A stretch of 9,111 bases of DNA from Spirochaetaceae bacterium (GTDB taxonomy: Bacteria > Spirochaetota > Spirochaetia > Treponematales > Breznakiellaceae): assembly GCA_031258615.1 (NCBI GenBank), contig JAIRMP010000052.1, positions 1-9,111 of the forward strand, written 5' to 3'. Shown piece by piece: positions 6,326-9,111 of the stretch. The notes beneath the pieces were generated by a model. That model saw only the letters and a program-made list of their open reading frames with translations. It was not told the DNA's origin and made no database searches. Each line of letters opens with the position of its first letter. Position 1 is the first letter of the stretch. The position numbers and the translations under genes were made by a program.

Positions 6326-6344
6326 TGTAAAAAATATCTTTACA
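6326..6344. promoter_or_regulatory. Palindrome TGTAAA-N7-TTTACA overlapping the GntR promoter
   Basis: Perfect 6-base arms lie 7 bases apart. The right arm TTTACA (6339-6344) is also the putative -35 hexamer of the rightward promoter, so the site is placed for autoregulation of the regulator gene. A related TTTTTACATTTTGTTAAAAA stretch lies near 6262-6281. Confidence 0.45.
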
Positions 6345-6367
6345 AAGGGAAAAAAATTTGATAGCAT
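6339..6367 (+). promoter_or_regulatory. Candidate promoter of the GntR fragment
   Basis: TTTACA (6339-6344; five of six matches to the -35 consensus), a 17-base spacer and TAGCAT (6362-6367; four of six) form a good sigma-70-type promoter. Transcription would begin at about 6374, effectively at the ATG at 6373, leaving no room for a Shine-Dalgarno sequence. Either the message is leaderless or the hexamers are coincidental. Confidence 0.4.
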
Positions 6368-6372
6368 GAAGC

Positions 6373-6585
6373 ATGTCCGGGATAAAATCACGTGTCATTT
6401 GCGACGATCTTCTAAGACGCATCACATCCGGCGACTTGAGCGGCGCGCTGATGCTGCCGGCGGAAGGCAAACTGGCTGAAAGCTACGCCTGTTCACGCCC
6501 AACCGTGCGGAAGGCCCTGGCGGGGCTGCGGCCTTATTGTAACGCAAGCCGTAAGGTTTTTCTACAGTTCATCTTTTTTGCTTAA
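6373..6585 (+). pseudogene. GntR-family regulator, truncated after the DNA-binding helix
   Basis: The first 53 residues follow the GntR winged-helix pattern: an N-terminal helix (VICDDLLRRITSGDLS), the turn MLPAEGKLAESY (27-38) and the recognition segment CSRPTVRKALAGL (40-52). GntR proteins then continue through the wing and a ligand-binding domain to about 240 residues. Here the match stops after GLR at about 6530, and an unrelated 17-residue tail runs to TAA at 6583-6585. No later part of the gene is visible before parE at 6639. It stands divergent to the sugar operon, the usual place for its regulator. The stub lacks both the wing and the effector/dimer domain, so it probably cannot act as a normal repressor. 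An assembled N-terminal fragment with residual DNA binding cannot be excluded. Confidence 0.75.
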
Positions 6586-6620
6586 GAACTTGCGACTCAC
6601 AAGAATCTCACTATTCATTA
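6586..6620. other. Short gap between the GntR stub and the poly-C tract
   Basis: I see no terminator or gene remnant here on the plus strand. On the minus strand an 18-codon frame, MNSEILVSRKFLSKKDEL, starts at about 6618, two bases after the G run, and stops at about 6562. It is too short to judge. It is mentioned because the G run would be an extreme Shine-Dalgarno-like or frame-setting element for it. Confidence 0.25.
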
Positions 6621-6635
6621 CCCCCCCCCCCCCCC
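6621..6635. repeat. Homopolymer of 15 C (poly-G on the minus strand)
   Basis: Fifteen consecutive C lie between the GntR stub and the parE stop codon (6639-6641). On the minus strand the G run starts 3 bases after the parE stop. Runs of this length are mutable in bacteria and, in Treponema pallidum, variable poly-G tracts control expression of some genes. Here the run follows a gene instead of preceding one, so a promoter role is not obvious. Miscounted length in assembly is also possible. Confidence 0.9.
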
Positions 6636-6638
6636 ATG

Positions 6639-8465
6639 TCAATCAGTGTTTACAAGGTTCTTCATTATGTATTCACGGCGTTCCGGCGTGTTTTTCCCCA
6701 TATAAAAGGTAAGGACTTGGGGCACTTTTTTCAGCGTGTCAACCGCCACCGGAACGAGCCGCATTCCCGCCCCTATGAACTGGCCGAATTCCTTTGGGCT
6801 TATCTCGCCCAGACCCTTGAAGCGGGTAATTTCGCAGCCGCTTCCCACAGCCTTAACCGCTTCGTCCCGCTCCTTTTCGGTATAGCAGTAGCGCGTCTCC
6901 TTTTTGCCGCGTACCCGGAACAGCGGCGTTTCCAGAATAAAAACCTTGCCGCCCGTAACAAGCTCCTCAAAATACGACAGAAAAAAAGTTAAAAGAAGGT
7001 TGCGTATATGAAAGCCGTCAAAATCCGCGTCCGTCGCTATCACGATACGCGCATAGCGCAGACCTTCCAAAGCGTTTTCGATTCCGAGCGCCATCATCAT
7101 GTTGTAAAGTTCATCGTTCCTGTATATCGCGGCGCGTTTCTTGCCGTGCATATTTTCCGGCTTACCCCGCAGGGAAAATATTGCCTGCGTCATCACGTCC
7201 CGGCTCGATACCATGGAGCCTGTAGCCGAATCGCCTTCCGTGATAAATATTGTAGTTTCGCCGCCTGATTTGCCGTCTTCAAGATGGTACTTGCAGTCTT
7301 TTAACTTTGGTATCTTTATCGCGATTTTTTTCGCCGCTTCGCGCGCTTCTTTTTTTACTGAATTCAATTCTGTGCGCAGGCTTTCGTTTGCCAGAATTTT
7401 GCTTTCCAGCTTTTTGGCCGCTTCCGTGTTTTTATGCAGCCAGTCCTCCACCGCGTCCTTACATTCCTGAACGATCCACGAGCGTATGTCGGAGTTGCCC
7501 AATTTATTTTTTGTCTGACTCTCAAATATAGGATTTTTCAGTTTGACGGCGACCGCGGCGGTCGTGCCCTCCCTTATGTCCTCGCTCCTGTAATCCTTCT
7601 TGAAGTACGCCTGAACACCCTTCAAAAACCCCTCTTTGAACGCGGAAAGGTGGCTTCCCCCGTCTGACGTGTACTGACCGTTTACAAAAGAAAAGTACGC
7701 TTCCCCGTAATTATTAGTATGGGTAAACGCGAATTCTATCCTTTCGCCCTTGTAGTACGCCGCCGGGTACAGGCACGATGCGTCATTTTCACCGCCCGTC
7801 TCTTCCCACAACAGATCGAAAAGTCCGCGTTCGGAGACATATTTCTTTCCGTTAAGTTTTAGAGACAGCCCGGTATTGAGCCAGCAATAAGTTTTTATCC
7901 GCTTTTCGGCAAATTCCATGTTGAACTGGTACGCGCCGAAGATTTTTTCGTCAGGCCGGAATTCGACAAACACGCCGTTTTTTTGATCCTCTTTTAGCTT
8001 GCCGCTACGCTCTTTCACAAGGTTTCCACGTTCAAAAACCGCCTCCGCGAATTTCCCGTCACGCACGGAAACAACCCTGAAATGGGACGAAAGCGCGTTC
8101 ACCGCCTTTGTGCCGACGCCGTTCAGCCCCACGGAAAACTGAAACACATCATCGTTATACTTCGCGCCGGTATTTATTGTCGAAACACAGTCAACCAGCT
8201 TCCCAAGAGGAATACCCCGCCCGAAATCCCGCACCTTGACAAGGCCGTTTTTAATTTCAACCTCAATATTTTTTCCGTTGCCCATGATGTATTCGTCAAC
8301 GGCGTTATCGATTACCTCTTTTAACAGCACATAAATGCCGTCATCCGGATTTGAGCCGTCGCCCAGCCGCCCTATATACATACCCGTCCGCAGACGAATA
8401 TGCTCCAGCGACGACAGGGTCTGTATCTTGGACTCGTCATACACGGCAGATTTTTTTTCCTTCAA
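6639..8465 (-). CDS. parE: DNA topoisomerase IV subunit B (type IIA topoisomerase ATPase subunit)
   Basis: ParE hydrolyses ATP and, with ParC, passes one DNA duplex through another to decatenate chromosomes. Positions count from TTG 8465 (608 residues). The GHKL ATPase site is complete: E50 and N54 in LLKEVIDNAVDEY, DFGRGIP at 80-86, GLNGVGTKAV at 113-122, and the QTK loop at 317-319. The TOPRIM domain has EGDSA at 410-414, SLRGKP at 431-436, the metal motif DADFDGFH at 479-486 and RFKGLGE at 548-554. The opening LEHIRLRTGMYIGRLGDGSNPDDGIYVLLKE resembles ParE more than GyrB. The frame stays open to GTG 8531, but GGGAG (8472-8476) sits 6 bases before the TTG and no good site precedes the other starts, so I choose TTG. 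No parC is adjacent: a convergent stub lies downstream and repeats lie upstream. GyrB identity is less likely. Confidence 0.88.
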   Translation of the reverse strand: MKEKKSAVYDESKIQTLSSLEHIRLRTGMYIGRLGDGSNPDDGIYVLLKEVIDNAVDEYIMGNGKNIEVEIKNGLVKVRDFGRGIPLGKLVDCVSTINTGAKYNDDVFQFSVGLNGVGTKAVNALSSHFRVVSVRDGKFAEAVFERGNLVKERSGKLKEDQKNGVFVEFRPDEKIFGAYQFNMEFAEKRIKTYCWLNTGLSLKLNGKKYVSERGLFDLLWEETGGENDASCLYPAAYYKGERIEFAFTHTNNYGEAYFSFVNGQYTSDGGSHLSAFKEGFLKGVQAYFKKDYRSEDIREGTTAAVAVKLKNPIFESQTKNKLGNSDIRSWIVQECKDAVEDWLHKNTEAAKKLESKILANESLRTELNSVKKEAREAAKKIAIKIPKLKDCKYHLEDGKSGGETTIFITEGDSATGSMVSSRDVMTQAIFSLRGKPENMHGKKRAAIYRNDELYNMMMALGIENALEGLRYARIVIATDADFDGFHIRNLLLTFFLSYFEELVTGGKVFILETPLFRVRGKKETRYCYTEKERDEAVKAVGSGCEITRFKGLGEISPKEFGQFIGAGMRLVPVAVDTLKKVPQVLTFYMGKNTPERREYIMKNLVNTD

Positions 8466-8586
8466 AACAAACTCCCAAATATGCTGCCCGTATTCCGGAG
8501 GGGGGCGCATTTTCCGGACCAGCGGCGGCACACAGCCGCATCACCGCCGCGCCCCCCTACGCTCCATAACCGCATTTTCGCGTGTA

Positions 8587-8630
8587 GTTTGCGCGGAGCG
8601 CAAACCATGAAAACAACCGCGTAAGCGGTT
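8587..8630. repeat. Two adjacent hairpins related to those at 1728-1790
   Basis: GTTTGCGC-GGA-GCGCAAAC (8587-8605) is a perfect 8-base stem capped by GCGGAGC. AACCGC-GTAA-GCGGTT (8615-8630) is a perfect 6-base stem. Both stems recur at the other cluster (GTTTGC/GCAAAC at 1773-1787, and AACCGC-GTA-GCGGTT inside 1740-1760), which ties the two loci together as one repeat family. Confidence 0.8.
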
Positions 8631-8708
8631 ATTCCGCTACCCCCCAAACCGGGACATGAACGCCGCGTCGCCCCTTCCTTACAGGGCAGGCGGCAAAGCG
8701 TCAGGCGC

Positions 8709-8731
8709 AAAACCATGCGGCGCATGGTTTT
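8709..8731. repeat. Perfect hairpin with 10-11 base stem
   Basis: AAAACCATGC-GGC-GCATGGTTTT is perfectly self-complementary apart from its centre. The stem can close one further pair. The cap again has the GC-NNN-GC form. Confidence 0.8.
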
Positions 8732-8833
8732 GACGATGTTCTGCTTCTTGCCTTGCCCCTAAAAAGAGGGCCGCTTACCGCTGTTCCCATTAATTTTAGT
8801 ATGCTTTGAAATTATAAGGCAAGGCCAATTTCT

Positions 8834-8861
8834 CCGGGCAATTCGCCTGCGAATTGCCCGG
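8834..8861. repeat. Perfect 13-base inverted repeat with 2-base loop
   Basis: Arm 8834-8846 (CCGGGCAATTCGC) and arm 8849-8861 are exact complements around CT. In RNA or single-stranded DNA this would be one of the strongest hairpins in the window. No U run follows on either strand, so an intrinsic terminator is unlikely. Confidence 0.85.
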
Positions 8862-8904
8862 CGCCGGTTCCCTTTTTCGCCTAACGTTCCGGCTGTTTAC
8901 GACG

Positions 8905-8956
8905 TTTTTTTGCGCCCGATAAAGAAACTGCGTAGCAGTTTCAGGGCGCAAAAAAA
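8905..8956. repeat. Nested 13-base plus 8-base inverted repeat
   Basis: Outer arms TTTTTTTGCGCCC (8905-8917) and GGGCGCAAAAAAA (8944-8956) are exact complements. They enclose GAAACTGC-GTA-GCAGTTTC (8924-8942), with unpaired GATAAA on one side and a single A on the other. In the minus-strand transcript the structure ends in a run of seven U, and likewise in the plus-strand reading order the T run comes first. A leftward transcript would therefore meet a GC stem plus U tract, the form of an intrinsic terminator. The element reads as deliberately symmetrical. Confidence 0.8.
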
Positions 8957-8966
8957 TGTGGGTGGA

Positions 8967-9032
8967 GTGTGGCGTGGGAATGAGCGTAGCGAATGACCTA
9001 GCCACACGGAACCCCGAGCCGCCAAAGGCGGC
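8967..9032. repeat. Further inverted repeats at the right end of the cluster
   Basis: GTGTGGC (8967-8973) pairs with GCCACAC (9001-9007) around a segment containing GCGTAGC (8984-8990). GCCGCC-AAA-GGCGGC (9018-9032) is a perfect 6-base stem and is followed at once by GCGAAGC (9031-9037), the archetype of the stable mini-hairpin sequence. Confidence 0.7.
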
Positions 9033-9111
9033 GAAGCGTAAACAGACCTGTTATGCGAAGTTTGGGCATTTTACAATTTATTTTATTTCCAATTCTCAAT
9101 TATTAAATTAT

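Larger units (their letters stand above)
6202..6372. promoter_or_regulatory. Divergent AT-rich control region between the transporter operon and the GntR fragment
   Basis: About 170 AT-rich bases separate the two divergent starts. They hold palindromes at 6220-6233, 6237-6254 and 6326-6344, and a direct AAATTTGTT repeat on the minus strand near 6242-6265. Promoter-like hexamers occur on both strands. On the minus strand, TTGACT (6236-6241) is a good -35, but its partner at 17 bases (TAAGCT) is weak. TATATT near 6291-6296 is a better -10 with a poor -35. The layout is that of a regulator controlling its divergent target operon. Confidence 0.6.
8532..9111. other. Gene-free region packed with inverted repeats
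   Basis: I find no supportable gene in these 580 bases. The stretch is GC-rich up to about 9060 and contains at least seven perfect or nested inverted repeats, listed separately. The last 50 bases are strongly AT-rich, with AATT-CTC-AATT near 9091-9101, resembling the promoter region of a gene beyond the window. GCCTTGCC (8749-8756) and GGCAAGGC (8818-8825) form a further, longer-range pair. Short minus-strand frames here (for example 8462-8725 and 8796-9005) read through the repeats and have no recognisable protein character. The promoter of parE must lie somewhere in here but I could not identify it. Confidence 0.7.

Noticed and set aside
6636..6992. 118-codon plus-strand frame starting next to the poly-C tract
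   Set aside because: It is antisense to the conserved C-terminal TOPRIM region of parE and has no features of its own, although its position beside a mutable tract made it tempting.
8462..9005. Minus-strand frames of 87 and 69 codons upstream of parE
   Set aside because: Both read through the inverted repeats, have no plausible ribosome-binding site and show no domain character.
1..9111. A new multi-gene defence or mobile system
   Set aside because: All intact genes belong to known housekeeping or transport families and no nuclease, recombinase, transposase, toxin or phage gene is visible. The novelty is limited to the repeat family and gene remnants.

Overview
The window looks like chromosomal DNA of a spirochaete, most likely a Treponema of the termite-gut or related environmental kind. 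The main clue is the phenylalanyl-tRNA synthetase alpha subunit at the left end. It is the long archaeal/eukaryotic-type enzyme with N-terminal winged-helix modules, which spirochaetes carry in place of the usual bacterial form. Moderate G+C with AT-rich control regions, a long poly-G/C tract and RbsABC-type sugar transporters fit this. The species cannot be fixed from the sequence.

Layout. Nearly all real genes lie on the minus strand. (1) 1-1517: pheS, complete at its start and cut by the window edge at its 3' end. (2) 1518-2580: a decayed stretch. It holds a cluster of inverted repeats, the 5' part of an NAD kinase gene whose end runs into those repeats, an orphan 3' end of a CbbX/SpoVK-like AAA+ ATPase on the plus strand, and an unidentified 53-codon minus-strand frame. 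(3) 2586-6222: a sugar ABC transporter operon transcribed leftward in the order ATPase, permease, substrate-binding protein, with a perfect hairpin after it. (4) 6202-6372: an AT-rich divergent control region with several palindromes. (5) 6373-6585: a GntR-type regulator, divergent from the transporter, that keeps only its N-terminal DNA-binding segment. (6) 6621-6635: fifteen consecutive C. (7) 6639-8465: a type IIA topoisomerase B subunit, closest to ParE, probably starting at TTG. (8) 8532-9111: no convincing gene, but a second dense cluster of perfect inverted repeats ending in an AT-rich edge.

How the parts fit. The transporter operon is a complete uptake unit: periplasmic binding protein, membrane channel and fused double ATPase. 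It was probably once controlled by the divergent GntR regulator. That regulator has lost its ligand-binding domain while the palindromes between the genes remain, so control may now be lost or come from elsewhere. pheS and parE are housekeeping genes with no functional link to the transporter.

The most unusual feature is the repeat family shared by 1603-1811 and 8587-9037. It consists of perfect inverted repeats of differing stem sequence, many closed by GC-NNN-GC and often by the GCGNAGC form known to give very stable DNA mini-hairpins. One cluster sits exactly where the NAD kinase gene is broken. I found no defence system, CRISPR array, transposase, tRNA or rRNA.
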